A stretch of 64,000 nt of DNA from CAWCBG01 sp963793845 (GCA_963793845.1 CAWCBG010000014.1:62001-126000); one strand, 5' to 3'. Shown: positions 1-10,547, counted from the stretch's first letter. Notes: generated from the letters alone by a model not told the origin. Program-made: numbers and translations.

Positions 1-673
1 GCACCACGCCGTTGAAAATGGCGCCGATTCCGGCTGGGACGAGCACCGCGGCGAAGATAAGTCCGGTCGCCACCACCCGCCACTTGACCCACGACGATAA
101 CGCCAGAGTGTAGAGCGACAGGAATGCAATCCAGATCAGGGCGCCCGCCAACACACCAAACGCAATAAACAGATGCTCGCCAGCCCAGGGCTTGGGCGAT
201 GAATAACTCTGGAATACAAAGAGCAGCAGCAAAGGCATCCAGGTTACCGCAGACAGACAACCGACGAGCACAGCCAGCTTGCCGGCGACGTACTCCAGAC
301 GCGAGATAGGACGGCTCAGCAGAATGGGCAACGCATTGTCAGCGAGGTCGGGCGACATCAGGCGAGGACTGATCCAGGCCGTCAACACCAGCGCGAGCCA
401 GCACTGAATCTGCAGAGCTAGAAGAAACAGGCGCTGATCGATGGCGATCAGCCGCAGATTATCTCCCACCAGCAGACGGGCTGCCGGGTTGTTCATCAGG
501 TAAATCGTAAACAGGAAAATGACTGGTGGCACAAAACACACGGTGAACAGGATCGCGCTCACCTTGGAGGCCCAGACTTCTGCGAATCCGTAGCGCATCA
601 GCACGGCGAGCCGCGAGGAATGCGGAGTCCGTGGTCCGTTGTATGAGCCGTAGCTGCGCTTATAGACCGACAT
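1..673 (-). CDS. ABC-2 type transporter permease, 3' end cut by window edge
   Basis: The visible part is about 224 N-terminal residues; the rest lies beyond base 1. It is very hydrophobic, with five membrane segments at roughly residues 38-60, 82-103, 130-155, 168-190 and 200-220. A cytoplasmic stretch reads SPDLADNALPILLSRPISR, which is typical of ABC-2 permeases of the NatB/Nos/GldA-partner type. The ATG at 673 overlaps the last 14 bases of the ATPase gene in another frame, so the two are translationally coupled. It should be the membrane half of an exporter with that ATPase. The substrate cannot be read from the sequence. The family call is fairly sure. Confidence 0.82.
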   Translation of the reverse strand, partial: MSVYKRSYGSYNGPRTPHSSRLAVLMRYGFAEVWASKVSAILFTVCFVPPVIFLFTIYLMNNPAARLLVGDNLRLIAIDQRLFLLALQIQCWLALVLTAWISPRLMSPDLADNALPILLSRPISRLEYVAGKLAVLVGCLSAVTWMPLLLLFVFQSYSSPKPWAGEHLFIAFGVLAGALIWIAFLSLYTLALSSWVKWRVVATGLIFAAVLVPAGIGAIFNGVV

Positions 674-1601
674 GGATGGGCGCCCCCAGATCGCTGTCCA
701 TGGCTTTAAGGAAGATGTCTTCCAGGGAATCCCGGCGATGATTCATGCGACGGATCTGAACCCCTTGTCGCGCGGCGACCGCATAAAGATCGCGTATCTC
801 AACGTGTTCCGGGATGACCAGCTTGATGCGTGCATGCGCGAAGCTGGCGCACTCGCACCCCAGCTCGCGAAGACTGTCGGCGAAGGCGTTGGTGGCTCCC
901 ATGGTCTCCATTTCGATGAAACTGCGGTTCGAGCGACGCTCCTCATCGAGATTGCAGATGTTGGCAATCCGACCGTTCTTCAGAATCAGCACTTCATCGC
1001 AAGTGTCGTCGATGTCGCGCAGCAAGTGCGAAGAGATCAGCAGCCGAATCTCGCCGGCATCGCGAATGCCGCGAATCAGTTCCATCATGCGCTGCCGGGC
1101 CAGCGGGTCGAGCCCGTTGCTTGGCTCGTCCAAAATCAAAAGCTTTGGCCCGTGCGCGATAGCTTGCGCCATCTTCACCAGTTGCTTCATTCCCAGCGAA
1201 TAGGTGCTCACCTTGCGATAGCGCACTTCGCCGAGTCCGACGAAGAACATCGCCTCATGCGCACGTTCCAGGGCGTATTGCGGCGGAACGCCGGCAAGCT
1301 CAGCCATGTAGCGTACGAAGCGGACGCCGCTCACGTTGCCGATGAAGGAGTCGTCCTCCGGCATATAGCCGATTTGCGAGCGGATTTCGCGACTGTAGTG
1401 GCGAACGTCGAGATCAAAGACACGCGCCGTCCCCGCGGACGGCGCATGAAACCCGAGGAGGGTATTGATGAGCGTCGACTTGCCGGAACCGTTTGGTCCC
1501 AGCAGCCCAATGGCGCGGCCCGCCAGGTTACCCGTCAGCCGGTCGAGAACGACCCGCTCGCCCAGCGTGACTTGCAGCCCGTCCATTTCAACGACATTCA
1601 T
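660..1601 (-). CDS. ABC transporter ATP-binding protein
   Basis: A 313-residue ABC ATPase. Walker A is GPNGSGKS (35-42), the signature is YSLGMKQ (134-140), in place of canonical LSGGQ, and Walker B is LLILDEP (154-160), followed by an SSHLL switch region. The C-terminal 90 residues are a divergent tail common in ABC-2 exporter ATPases. It would power the permease encoded immediately downstream, with which it overlaps. Its ATG lies one base after the TGA of the anti-sigma-like gene, so the four genes from the sigma factor to the permease look like one operon under ECF-sigma control. Confidence 0.93.
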   Translation of the reverse strand: MNVVEMDGLQVTLGERVVLDRLTGNLAGRAIGLLGPNGSGKSTLINTLLGFHAPSAGTARVFDLDVRHYSREIRSQIGYMPEDDSFIGNVSGVRFVRYMAELAGVPPQYALERAHEAMFFVGLGEVRYRKVSTYSLGMKQLVKMAQAIAHGPKLLILDEPSNGLDPLARQRMMELIRGIRDAGEIRLLISSHLLRDIDDTCDEVLILKNGRIANICNLDEERRSNRSFIEMETMGATNAFADSLRELGCECASFAHARIKLVIPEHVEIRDLYAVAARQGVQIRRMNHRRDSLEDIFLKAMDSDLGAPIHVGL

Positions 1602-1602
1602 C

Positions 1603-4201
1603 TCATTGTTGTACGCTGCGCATGCCAGTATGGTTCCCGGAATCGAGCAACGCGCCGAGCGTCAGGAAATCGAGCCCGAACAGCCGACTGTTGCTGGCGG
1701 CTTCGATGCGGTTCTGCTCGCCCCAGGCGCACACGACGGTGGGACGGGCATCGGCGGCAAGCTGCTGCACGGCGGCAGCTTCTTCACCGTTCAGCTGCGA
1801 TAGCAGCGGCTGAAGAACGGGGGCAAGATTCTGATAGCCAATCGCCGAATAGTTCTCGTTGTCGTCCTTCGGCAAAAGCGCTTTGAAACTCGTCGAGCGC
1901 CCCAGCGAATCGCCATTGGCCTGGGTTTGCAGAGCGTCCATGACCACGGCCCTGGCGGAGCCGACGATCATATAGCCATTGGCGAAGGTATAGTCGGCGG
2001 TTTCGGCGCCCGATTGCGAGTTACGCACGGTGTAAAAAGTGCGTCCGGAAATGTTGACGGGTTGAACCGAGACTCCGCCATGTCCGTTCTTCTGCGCTTC
2101 GTCGCTGATTGCCTGCATGAGCTTCTCCAGCGAAGCCTGGAGCTGCACCGGATCGTGCACCTCAACGACTAGCTTCCATGATGGTGTAGGCAGGACCGGG
2201 CCATCCAGCGCAATGACCGCTTCGCCGCCAAGATGGGCAGCAACATCGTCACGGAGGTTGACGTGCAACTTGTTGTTGCTGCTATCGAGCCAGTCGCGCT
2301 TGGTGGTCATCTGCAGGATGTCGTCAACGATCGACTGCGGCTCCTTGGCGACGAAAGCCATCGCCAGTCCCGCGTTGTGGGAGATGTAGTCGAGAGAGCC
2401 CATGGGAGCAGGCGCGGCCAGCCACGAGGCAACTCCGGTCCGCGTGCCGGCGAACTGCAGACTTAAATGGTTCTCGGGCACACCGCTGATCTCGCGATGC
2501 TCGGCGATCAGGTATTGTGCGTCTGCCAGTCCGCTGGCGCTGGAAGTTCATGCCTTCATGCCCGGTTTTGTGCGCTGACATGTTGTGCCGATAGCTGGCC
2601 CGCATCATCTGGTGCAGGTCGGCAGCCACGATAAACCCGGCTCCGCGATTGTAGGCAGCGGCAATCTGTTGCCCAAAGGCAGAATCCGCAAATCCGCTGG
2701 CCCCCGTATTTAATTGGGTGTTGATGCGGTTGAGCAGGTCTACGCTGTCAGAAAAGATCACTTCGTGATCCCGTACCAGCGCGATGCCTTGATCCCCAGT
2801 GTTCGACAGAGTGGCCAGACCCGGTTCATCCACCACGACCAGGTTGTGCGACGGATTGTCGGAGAAAGATGAGGACTTCAGGAAGTCGGCAAGTCCTGCG
2901 CGCTGCACGTCGGCGATGACTGCGATCTGCGTTGACTTGGGGCCGTCCATCCCCAGCACCACGACCTCATCGCCCAGGTATTCGCTCATCAACCGTAGCT
3001 TTTCGATCGTGGCGGTGAGGTCTTCTTGCTGGTTAGGGCGACCGGCGTTCCACCAGGCGCGTAACGCTGCACTCTTCTGGAGCTGCTCCTGGAAGATGAC
3101 ATTCGCCTGGCTCAGAGTCTCTCCCAGGTTCGGAATGCTGACATAGAGCACAGTGCTGCTGGGCATGCGTTCCAGGAGATCGCTGGTGTACCGGGGTGCG
3201 GGCAGCGGAACCTGATCAAGCCGTTGCCGCAGGGCGACGAACTGTGCCAGCAGATGAACATACTTCTCGTGATCGCGGCTCCATGCGATCTCCTGCTGCA
3301 AAGGTACCGGGGTCAGATTGTCAGTGGTGGCAACCTGGTCGCCTGCACGGAGGATATTGCTGACTCCTGCATGCGACACGTGCACGACACCTTCGATTAC
3401 AGCCACGCGCGAACCTTTGGTGCCGGAATCGACCGAGAAGATTGTCCCGGTGACGGCAACCCGGCAATCCGGTGTCTTCACATACAGATGGCCCGCTTTG
3501 CGCTTGGCCGCCTGCACCAGTACCGCTCCCAGATTCAGGTCGATCGTCTCATCCTTGCCGCGAGCCTTGACGCTGAACTCGCTGCGGTCACGCACCTCCA
3601 CGATCGATCCGTCGTTGAGCTGAACGAAGGTGTGAGCACCCGCGGAAGTGCGAAGCAGTTCGCCTTGCTGTAGTTCGTCGCCCGCCGATACCGCGCGTGT
3701 GCCATTGGCGGTGATCCGATAAGCCGTACCGTCGAGCGATTGCACCCGCCCGCGAGCACCAGCGGGGACCGCGAAGTACGCATTGTTAATCAGGAATCCT
3801 GCCACCAGCAGCGCAACAGCAGCAGCCGCGAGAGCAAAACCATAGCGTAGACCCAACCCAGGCGATCTCGTTACTTGCGGAGCCGACCAATCCACCAAGC
3901 TCGGTTGTGCGAAGCGATTGCGCGCATAGTGCTGGCAGGCAAGGCAATCACGCAGGTGGGCACCAATCAGCAAGGTGCGTTCGGGCGACAGGCCTCCGCC
4001 GGAATAGGCGGGCAACAGCTGGCGCACGTCGTCGCAGCTGCTGATCTGTTCAACCGCGTTATTGACCGCCGATGCGTCCGATTGAACCCGTTGCCGGACG
4101 CGTTCACCAGAGGTATGCAATTCGTGAGCGTTAGGAGTATCGGTTTTCACCGCACGAACGGCGTCATCGAGTTGGATGTCCTTATTTTTGTGCGTCATCA
4201 C
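1603..4201 (-). CDS. Zinc-finger/FecR/DUF3352-like anti-sigma protein (frameshifted)
   Basis: Two reading frames join into one protein of about 865 residues. The first covers 4201 to about 2540 and the second about 2548 to 1603; length and content imply one extra base at 2520-2548. The N-terminus has a zinc-binding anti-sigma pattern (C56, then H82-x3-C86-x2-C89). One membrane helix follows at 121-139, then a FecR-like domain at about 150-300. The long C-terminal part resembles DUF3352 proteins (repeated VVLG/VLYVSIP strands). It would hold the ECF sigma factor encoded just upstream; the sigma stop TAG and this GTG start overlap as TAGTG. The GTG at 4201 and the ATG at 4198 are both possible starts. 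The frameshift is either a sequence error or a recent loss. Confidence 0.8.
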
Positions 4202-4740
4202 TAGCCTCGTAGAAGTGCTTGAAGAGCTTTCTTCAGCTTGCGCCGGGACTGATGAAGCACGACCGCCACCACCGCTTGCGAGGTGTTCATCAGCAGCGCA
4301 ATTTCACGATTTCCCCAGTCCTCCAGATAGCGAAGCACGAACATCTCCGCTGCCCGTGGACTCAGACCGATGAGGGCTTGCCGTAGGCCAGCACGAAGCT
4401 CGGCGTTCGATACTCCTTCGTCCGGAGCATCGGAGTACCTCGAGCCAGCCACGTCGGCGGCCGCGTCCAGAGGTGCGATCCGCTCAGCCGTTCTACGGCG
4501 AAGCAGATCGAGGGCGCCATTAATGGCCGAACGGTAGAGATAGCTCTCGGGGTTTTCAACCTCTTCGCTCCCCCGCCGCAGTAGTCGCACAAAAACGGAT
4601 TGTGCGACATCTTCCGCGTCGGCCATGCTGCCGGTGATTCGATAGGCAGCACGCAGCACGCGCTGGTGGTGTTCAGCGAACAGCCGCTCCACCTGCACCA
4701 TGCGCTCCGTCTCCGGTCTGGATTGGAAAGCGACCGCCAC
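4201..4740 (-). CDS. ECF-family RNA polymerase sigma factor
   Basis: Small sigma-70 family protein with region 2 (AYRITGSMADAEDVAQSVF) and a region 4 helix-turn-helix (NREIALLMNTSQAVVAVVL). It should direct RNA polymerase to its own regulon, probably including this operon. The start is uncertain. The GTG at 4740 follows AGGAGG by four bases, the ATG at 4701 has GGAG nine bases upstream, and an in-frame TTG lies at 4788. All three keep the whole sigma-2 domain. The next gene overlaps its stop codon and encodes the presumed membrane anti-sigma factor, which fits a signal-responsive operon that also carries an ABC exporter. Confidence 0.9.
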   Translation of the reverse strand: MAVAFQSRPETERMVQVERLFAEHHQRVLRAAYRITGSMADAEDVAQSVFVRLLRRGSEEVENPESYLYRSAINGALDLLRRRTAERIAPLDAAADVAGSRYSDAPDEGVSNAELRAGLRQALIGLSPRAAEMFVLRYLEDWGNREIALLMNTSQAVVAVVLHQSRRKLKKALQALLRG

Positions 4741-4967
4741 TCCGCCTCCTGCTCTGTCTTCAAAGGGATGACGCAACGTCCAGGACAATTGTTAATGTCC
4801 CCTGCGATGAATACGCAAAAAACTGGGCGTTCGTTCCCGTGCCGGATCGGCGAGGATCACGGTCAGGAGACTTTCTCGCAGAGGCTTGATTTTGTTCATA
4901 CCGGCACATTGGCAGAATGTCGCTAACCGGAGATAATGAATAGTCATCCTGCTCAACGAGAGGCGTA

Positions 4968-6140
4968 ATGGGTTTGTGGCCCGTCAGCTGTGCATTTCTG
5001 GGCATCGCTGCTATCCCTTTTATTTACTATTCGATTGCGGTTTATTCCTCATGGCGATTTTTCCGCCTGTCCGCCGCTGCGGAATCGCCGTCCTACGACT
5101 ATGCTCCTGGGGTCAGCATCCTAAAGCCGGTGCGCGGGCTGGATCCTGACGCCTATGAGAACTTTGCCAGCTTTTGTCGGCAGGACTATCCGGAATACGA
5201 AATCTTGTTCTGCGCAGGAGATGAAGCCGATCCGGTATTAGCCGTTATCGAGAAGGTGGCTCTTGATTTCCCGGCCTGTCAGATCCGCGTGCTGATCGGC
5301 TCGGGGCGCGAGGCCACGAATGACAAGGTTGCGAAGCTCGCACGTCTGTCCAGCGAAGCGAAATACGAGACATTGGTCATCAATGATAGCGATGTGCGCG
5401 CTGACGCAAACTATCTGCGGACCGTGGTGGCGCCGCTGGCCAATCCCAAAGTCGGCGCGGTGACGTGCTTCTATGTACCCACGGATGAGACCACGTTCGT
5501 GCAGCATCTGCAATCGGTCGGCATGATGTCTGACTTCTACGCGGGAATCCTGGTGGCATGGCAACTCGATGGCGTGAAGTTTGCGCTGGGCCCCACAATC
5601 GCCACTACCCGCGAGCGCCTGCAGGGATTCGGCGGCTACCAGGCGATCGAGAACCGTCCAGCCGACGACCTGCTGGTAGGACGGCTAATCGCAGACCAGG
5701 GATATGAGGTAAAACTGCTCTCATACTCGGTGTTGACGGTGGCGGACTTTGAGTCCTGGCGCGACCTCATCCTCAAACGCCTGCGATGGATTGTGGTCAT
5801 GCGACATTTGCGGCCCTGGGGACACCTCGGCCTGGTCTTCACCTTCGGTCTGGCATGGTCGCTGGCCGCAATTGCAGTGCGGCCCACCGCGGTCGTGGCC
5901 GCGAGCTTTCTCGGAGCGTATTTTGGCCTGCGCGTGGCCATGACCTGGCTGATCAGCGCATGGGGACTGAAACAGCCTGTCTCCTGGGAAAAATTACTGC
6001 TCATTCCCGTGTGGGACGTAATGGCTTTTGCTATCTGGGTCGCCAGCTTCACCCGCAGCACCATCATGTGGCGCAATCGCGAGTATCGCATTCGCGACGG
6101 ACAACTGGTGCCCTTGGCGACAGTTCCGGCGGCAGAATAG
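4968..6140 (+). CDS. hpnI: Ceramide glucosyltransferase-like (HpnI-type) glycosyltransferase
   Basis: A 390-residue membrane glycosyltransferase of the GT21/ceramide-glucosyltransferase type. It has an N-terminal membrane helix (about 8-28), a GT-A core with a NDSDVRAD acidic motif near 140-147, the acceptor-side acidic motif ADDLLVGR and the KRLRW motif corresponding to (Q/R)xxRW. Two or three C-terminal membrane helices follow. In bacteria this architecture is best known from HpnI, which transfers N-acetylglucosamine to bacteriohopanetetrol. The hopanoid role is an inference from family and lineage, since no other hpn gene is in the window. It is divergent from the sigma operon and convergent with the sulfoquinovose-synthase-like gene. 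Confidence 0.8.
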   Translation: MGLWPVSCAFLGIAAIPFIYYSIAVYSSWRFFRLSAAAESPSYDYAPGVSILKPVRGLDPDAYENFASFCRQDYPEYEILFCAGDEADPVLAVIEKVALDFPACQIRVLIGSGREATNDKVAKLARLSSEAKYETLVINDSDVRADANYLRTVVAPLANPKVGAVTCFYVPTDETTFVQHLQSVGMMSDFYAGILVAWQLDGVKFALGPTIATTRERLQGFGGYQAIENRPADDLLVGRLIADQGYEVKLLSYSVLTVADFESWRDLILKRLRWIVVMRHLRPWGHLGLVFTFGLAWSLAAIAVRPTAVVAASFLGAYFGLRVAMTWLISAWGLKQPVSWEKLLLIPVWDVMAFAIWVASFTRSTIMWRNREYRIRDGQLVPLATVPAAE

Positions 6141-6168
6141 AGCACCGGATCCAAACCCCACAATCGAC

Positions 6169-7383
6169 TTAGTCCCCTGTCTTAGCGAGCACGTCCTGCC
6201 GGTTTGGCGCCTGCGTGTGCCGATCGTTACGCGCGCTGCGCCAATTGACCTGAGGCAGGAATAGCGACGTGTCAATGCGATCGCGATAGCGAACCGCGAT
6301 GTTGATAATCGAGTCGAGCAGCGAGTTTGAAAGCAGATGAGGCTTTAAGCCGAGTTCGATCAGGTTCGAGTGCTTCGCATTGTAATAGTGCTCCTCGGCT
6401 TCGACGCGCGGGTCGGGAAGATGATTGATCGCGACGTCCATGCCTAACTCTTTTCCCGCCTCTTTGACCATCGCTGCCAGTTGCAACACTGAGAACTGCT
6501 CGGTGAACTGGTTGAACACGCGAAATTCGCCCAGCTTCGCCGGGTTCAGGCAGGCCAATTCAACGCAGCGGACGGTGTCGCGAAGGTCCAGAAAGCCGCG
6601 AGTTTGTCCACCCTTACCGTATACCGTCAGCGGATAGCCAAGCGCGGCCTGAGCGCAGAAGCGGTTCAGAACAGTTCCAAACACTTCGTCGTAGTCGAAG
6701 CGGTTGATCAGTGCCTCGTCGAGCGCCGCTTCATCAGTCATCGTTCCGTACACCACGCCCTGATTAAGATCTGTGGCGCGAATTCCCCAAATCTTGCAGG
6801 TGAACGCGATGTTGTGGCTGTCGTGCACCTTCGAGAGGTGATAGAAGGAGCCCGGCTGTTTGGGGAACGGCAGGCGGTCTTTGCGGCCGTTATGCTCGAT
6901 GGTGATGTAGCCTTCTTCGATGTCGATGTTTGGCGTTCCATATTCGCCCATAGTGCCAAGTTTGACCAGATGACACTCGGGCGCAAACTCGCGGATCGCG
7001 TAAAGGAGGTTCAACGTTCCGGTTACGTTGTTGATCTGGGTAAATACTGCGTGCTTGCGGTCGATCATCGAGTACGGAGCCGAGCGCTGCTCGGCAAAAT
7101 GGACGATTGCGTCCGGCTCGAACGAGGTCACCATCGAAGACAGAAAATCGTAATCGGTGATGTCGCCGACAAAGGACTCGATGGTCTTGCCGGTGAGTTC
7201 ATGCCAAACCCGCAGGCGCTCTGATAGCGTGCGAATGGGAGTGAGGGTTTGCGCCCCGAGCTCATGGTCCCACTGACGTCGTGCAAAATTGTCGGCGATC
7301 GCGATGGTGTGTCCCTTGCTCGAAAGGTACAAGGCCGTCGCCCAGCCACAGTAGCCGTCGCCACCAAGCACGGCAATCTTCAT
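6169..7383 (-). CDS. sqdB: UDP-sulfoquinovose synthase-like NAD-dependent epimerase
   Basis: Extended short-chain dehydrogenase of 404 residues. An NAD-binding GGDGYCGW motif lies at the N-terminus, TMGEYG carries the catalytic threonine region, and FYHLSK is the YxxxK pair. This set is the hallmark of SQD1/SqdB, which converts UDP-glucose and sulfite to UDP-sulfoquinovose for sulfolipid or sulfated glycan. The start is the ATG at 7383, preceded by a strong AAGGAGG seven bases away; a longer reading to 7404 lacks a ribosome site. No SqdX-type transferase is next to it, so the final product is unproven. It sits in an envelope-lipid neighbourhood. Confidence 0.85.
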   Translation of the reverse strand: MKIAVLGGDGYCGWATALYLSSKGHTIAIADNFARRQWDHELGAQTLTPIRTLSERLRVWHELTGKTIESFVGDITDYDFLSSMVTSFEPDAIVHFAEQRSAPYSMIDRKHAVFTQINNVTGTLNLLYAIREFAPECHLVKLGTMGEYGTPNIDIEEGYITIEHNGRKDRLPFPKQPGSFYHLSKVHDSHNIAFTCKIWGIRATDLNQGVVYGTMTDEAALDEALINRFDYDEVFGTVLNRFCAQAALGYPLTVYGKGGQTRGFLDLRDTVRCVELACLNPAKLGEFRVFNQFTEQFSVLQLAAMVKEAGKELGMDVAINHLPDPRVEAEEHYYNAKHSNLIELGLKPHLLSNSLLDSIINIAVRYRDRIDTSLFLPQVNWRSARNDRHTQAPNRQDVLAKTGD

Positions 7384-7518
7384 GAAACCTCCTTGAATGT
7401 GCAAAAGGCGATGTTGCAGTCGCCGCCTTTACGTCGCAAAGCAAACCCGCCACACTCTACAATTTTACCCTAGTGACCGCTCAGTCAATGCATGCGGAAT
7501 TGTATCCGCAAGGCTCGG

Positions 7519-8633
7519 TCACTTACGACCCTCTCGCCTTTGCGCCAGCACCAGGCCGCGAGGAGTCGAAAGAAACACGACCGAAAGCAACCCCTCTTGT
7601 TCCATTCGCAACGCCGCCTCACGGACCGTCTGAAAATGCGAACTGGCATCGTGAATCGCGATGAGTCCGCGCGGATCGACTTGCGGCAGAAAGCGCCGGA
7701 TCTCTTGTTCCCGGATCGCCAACGCGCTGTCGCTAAAGTAAAAGTCAATCGTTCCCTCAACTCGGCTATCGAGACTAGACTCATTGTGGCAATCGACCCA
7801 GTCCGCCAGTCCCGCTGCCTCAATGCGCTCAACCGCCTTGGCGAAGATCGCTGGATCGTATTCCACTGTGATAACTTTCCCGAACCCATTCGCTCCTTGA
7901 CGCCCTCTCCTAATTTAATGGCGCCATATCCAAGAAACGTCCCCGTCTCAAGAATCAACTTAGGCTTTAACGTTGTTACCAAGCTCTTCAGGAAATCAAG
8001 AACCTCGAGTTCCGTCGTTTGAGAATCCACCATATTCCAAAGTTTCGGGTTTGGACATTCTGGGGTTGGAGGCGTGTACTCGCTCTGGATGGATTCCCCT
8101 TCGTCGACCAGATGGCTAAGGATTCGATGATATTCAGCACCCTTCTTGGTGAAGGGCGGTACAAGTACAGCGATCAAAACCACTCCGCAGATTCCTGCGA
8201 GAGCCGAAACGATATTCGTCGTCAGGCCGCGGGGAAGAAACAAAAAGCTTCCGAATAATGTCGTCGCCAAAATCTGATTGGCGGCGACCAGAATTAGCCA
8301 CTCTGCAAACAGAATTCCTTTCGGTCGCTGGAACTGTATCTGTCTGCGTCCCTCGCCCCACAGGAAAAGGAAAATTAGAGTGCCAGAAACCACTCCCCAG
8401 GTTAGGGGCGAACGCAACGGCACTACACCTTCGGAGATTGCTGATGGTAGAAGGTTTACAGCCAGACCAGCAACGACTATTACCGTTACCGTAGGAGACA
8501 AAATGTCTAGCGCAGATAAAAGTCGCCACCCCGCAGCACTGCGCAGACTGAGCCTGCGGCGCTTCAAGTCAGCGCGCAGAACACCGCCTGAAGCTATGGC
8601 TGCCGCCGCTAAAGTATAGAGCGCACGATTCAT
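7519..8633 (-). CDS. Membrane-anchored SAM-dependent methyltransferase (frameshifted)
   Basis: The first frame (8633 to about 7893) encodes four hydrophobic helices (about 40-160). These are followed by the start of a class I methyltransferase fold with motif I ILETGTFLGYGAI. The fold continues in another frame (7866-7519) with VITVEYDP (the acidic end of strand 2), DFYFSDSA and IAIHDAS. A missing G beside position 7892 would restore one protein of about 371 residues. The four-helix anchor fused to an O-methyltransferase-like domain is unusual. The substrate is unknown; context suggests an envelope lipid or glycan. The frameshift may be an assembly error. Confidence 0.72.
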
Positions 8634-8672
8634 AAGTCTGGAATGCCGAGTCCTGCGAGGAGACGCGTGGTT

Positions 8673-10547
8673 TTAAGGTGCCTTTTCTACAGGGATCGGG
8701 TAGTTCGTCAGCAGCACCTTTCCTCCGCTGGCGGCGACCACATTCAATTCGGAACGTCCAACCAAGGATTCTAGACGAGGTAAAGCTGCGTCCATCGCTA
8801 CGATGTAGTACCGTTCGCCGCGCTGCCAGAGCTCACGAAATTCTGGATCGTCGATGAATACGTCAGGAGCGCCGGGAGCGTAAGCGCCATATTCAAGATT
8901 GTTCCAGCGCCCATTCAGAAGCAAAGCATCCCGCCCCGTATAAAAGAACATTGACGAGAAAGTATAGTAATGCCGGTCTACGATCAGCCTTCCTTCGGGT
9001 GCCCGTAGCAACGCTTCCGCCAGCGGCCGTGAGGATAGGTACGGATCGAAGGAGACCATCGCCAGTCGGGCCGCCTGAAAGAACAGCACCATCATCGCAC
9101 AAGCGGCAAGGACAACACCCCGGCGTCGCAATGCCAGTGTGCCGACCAGCCCGATTGCAAAGGCCACCGCCGCCATACCCAAAGGAAGACGAAGGTAGGC
9201 GAACGACTGCAGTGTAAGGTCCTCCATGTGACCGAGCGAGAGGGTGTAAACCCCCGGATGATGACTCAATGCGGCTGAAATGTCTCCCGGACTTGGGACA
9301 CGGCGCACCGTCCACAAAATTGCGATGGCCGCAGCCGCTGAACAGCCGGTGATCGCAGTCAGGACGCGAGTGCCACGGCGAATCCACGTCCCATCCGATG
9401 CCATGGCGCAGCCAAGAAGCAGCGCCAGCGCCGGGTAGCAGGGCATCGAGTAATACTCCTGCGTGGTCGAGAAAGTGAAGAAGACCAGGATGAAGCCGAT
9501 CCAGCAAAACGCCAGCATACGGGTCTGACCTGCTCGATCCACCGGGCGATAGGACAGCTTGAACATCGCCGGGATGTACACGCTCCAGGGAAACAGCCAG
9601 AGGAAGTGGAACAGCCAGAAATACAGCCGCGGCACGGTGTTGTAGTCGTGGGGATAGCGCAGGTTCAGGAAGCGCAGCACCTGCTCGTTCATGAAGAAGA
9701 ACCACAGGAAACCGTGGTACTGACCGGGAAGGCTGTGCCAGGTCCATGCGAAGTAGGGCGGATTGCGCAGCGTCGCCAGAACGTGCCAGGGCGCTGCAAT
9801 CAGCAGAATGATCGCTGTCCCAAGGAAGGGGTGCAGCCGTTGCCATGTCCGTCGCAAGAACAACTGTCCAGTGATCAATAGATAGATGCCACCCGCCGCG
9901 ACTGGAAAGAGCACGCCGATCAGGCTCTTCAGCAGCAGCCCGGTGCCCAGACTGGCGGCGAGCAGAAAGGCCCAGGCCGCAGGATTTGCCTCTTGCTCAT
10001 CGAGTGCGCGCAGCAAAGCCCACATCGCCAGGGCCACCGTGAACGTCAGCATGACATCGGGAATCAGGATACGAGTAAACAGCCATAGCCCGATGCAGGT
10101 CGCCATGATCAAACCGGCATAAAGGCCGACACGCCGGTTGAAAGCCCATATCCCGAAGGCCGCAGTGAGTAGACACAAACCAATTGCCGACAGGACCACC
10201 GGAATCCGCGCCGCCCAATCGTGCACGCCGAAAATTTTGTAGGAACCGGCGATCATCCAGTAGATAAGTGGCGGCTTCTCTAAGTACACGACGCCATCGA
10301 GCCGGGCGGTAACGTAGTCGCCCGACGTAATCATGTTGCGGGCGATCTGCGCCTGCACGGCGTCGACGTCGTCCATCAGCGACGGCGGAGATACCATGCA
10401 ACCCACATACACAGCGCTAGCGACCAGCAAGACGACTAGGTAAACAGTCCAACTCTGTCGGAAAGAGCTTGCTGTCGTGGCGCCGCCTGGGCGGGCGCCT
10501 GAATCCGCCACCGTTTCATCCATAAAAACAGGATCAGTAATCCCCAT
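8673..10547 (-). CDS. ArnT-like (GT83/PMT family) membrane glycosyltransferase
   Basis: Polytopic protein of about 624 residues with 11-12 predicted helices. It begins with a first periplasmic loop carrying the acidic DDVDAVQAQIARNM motif and EKPPLIYW, both typical of ArnT and related undecaprenyl-phosphate-sugar transferases. It would move a sugar from a polyprenyl carrier to lipid or protein on the outer face of the inner membrane. The ATGs at 10547 and 10523 are both reasonable starts. Either makes the gene overlap the last 88-112 bases of asnB, suggesting coupled translation. The paired small membrane proteins at 12594-13386 could be its flippase partners. Ara4N specificity is not shown. 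Confidence 0.88.
   Translation of the reverse strand: MGITDPVFMDETVADSGARPGGATTASSFRQSWTVYLVVLLVASAVYVGCMVSPPSLMDDVDAVQAQIARNMITSGDYVTARLDGVVYLEKPPLIYWMIAGSYKIFGVHDWAARIPVVLSAIGLCLLTAAFGIWAFNRRVGLYAGLIMATCIGLWLFTRILIPDVMLTFTVALAMWALLRALDEQEANPAAWAFLLAASLGTGLLLKSLIGVLFPVAAGGIYLLITGQLFLRRTWQRLHPFLGTAIILLIAAPWHVLATLRNPPYFAWTWHSLPGQYHGFLWFFFMNEQVLRFLNLRYPHDYNTVPRLYFWLFHFLWLFPWSVYIPAMFKLSYRPVDRAGQTRMLAFCWIGFILVFFTFSTTQEYYSMPCYPALALLLGCAMASDGTWIRRGTRVLTAITGCSAAAAIAILWTVRRVPSPGDISAALSHHPGVYTLSLGHMEDLTLQSFAYLRLPLGMAAVAFAIGLVGTLALRRRGVVLAACAMMVLFFQAARLAMVSFDPYLSSRPLAEALLRAPEGRLIVDRHYYTFSSMFFYTGRDALLLNGRWNNLEYGAYAPGAPDVFIDDPEFRELWQRGERYYIVAMDAALPRLESLVGRSELNVVAASGGKVLLTNYPIPVEKAP

Noticed and set aside
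672..1886. Open frame of 404 codons on the plus strand
   Set aside because: It is the mirror of the ABC ATPase gene, with no ribosome site and no protein-like composition.
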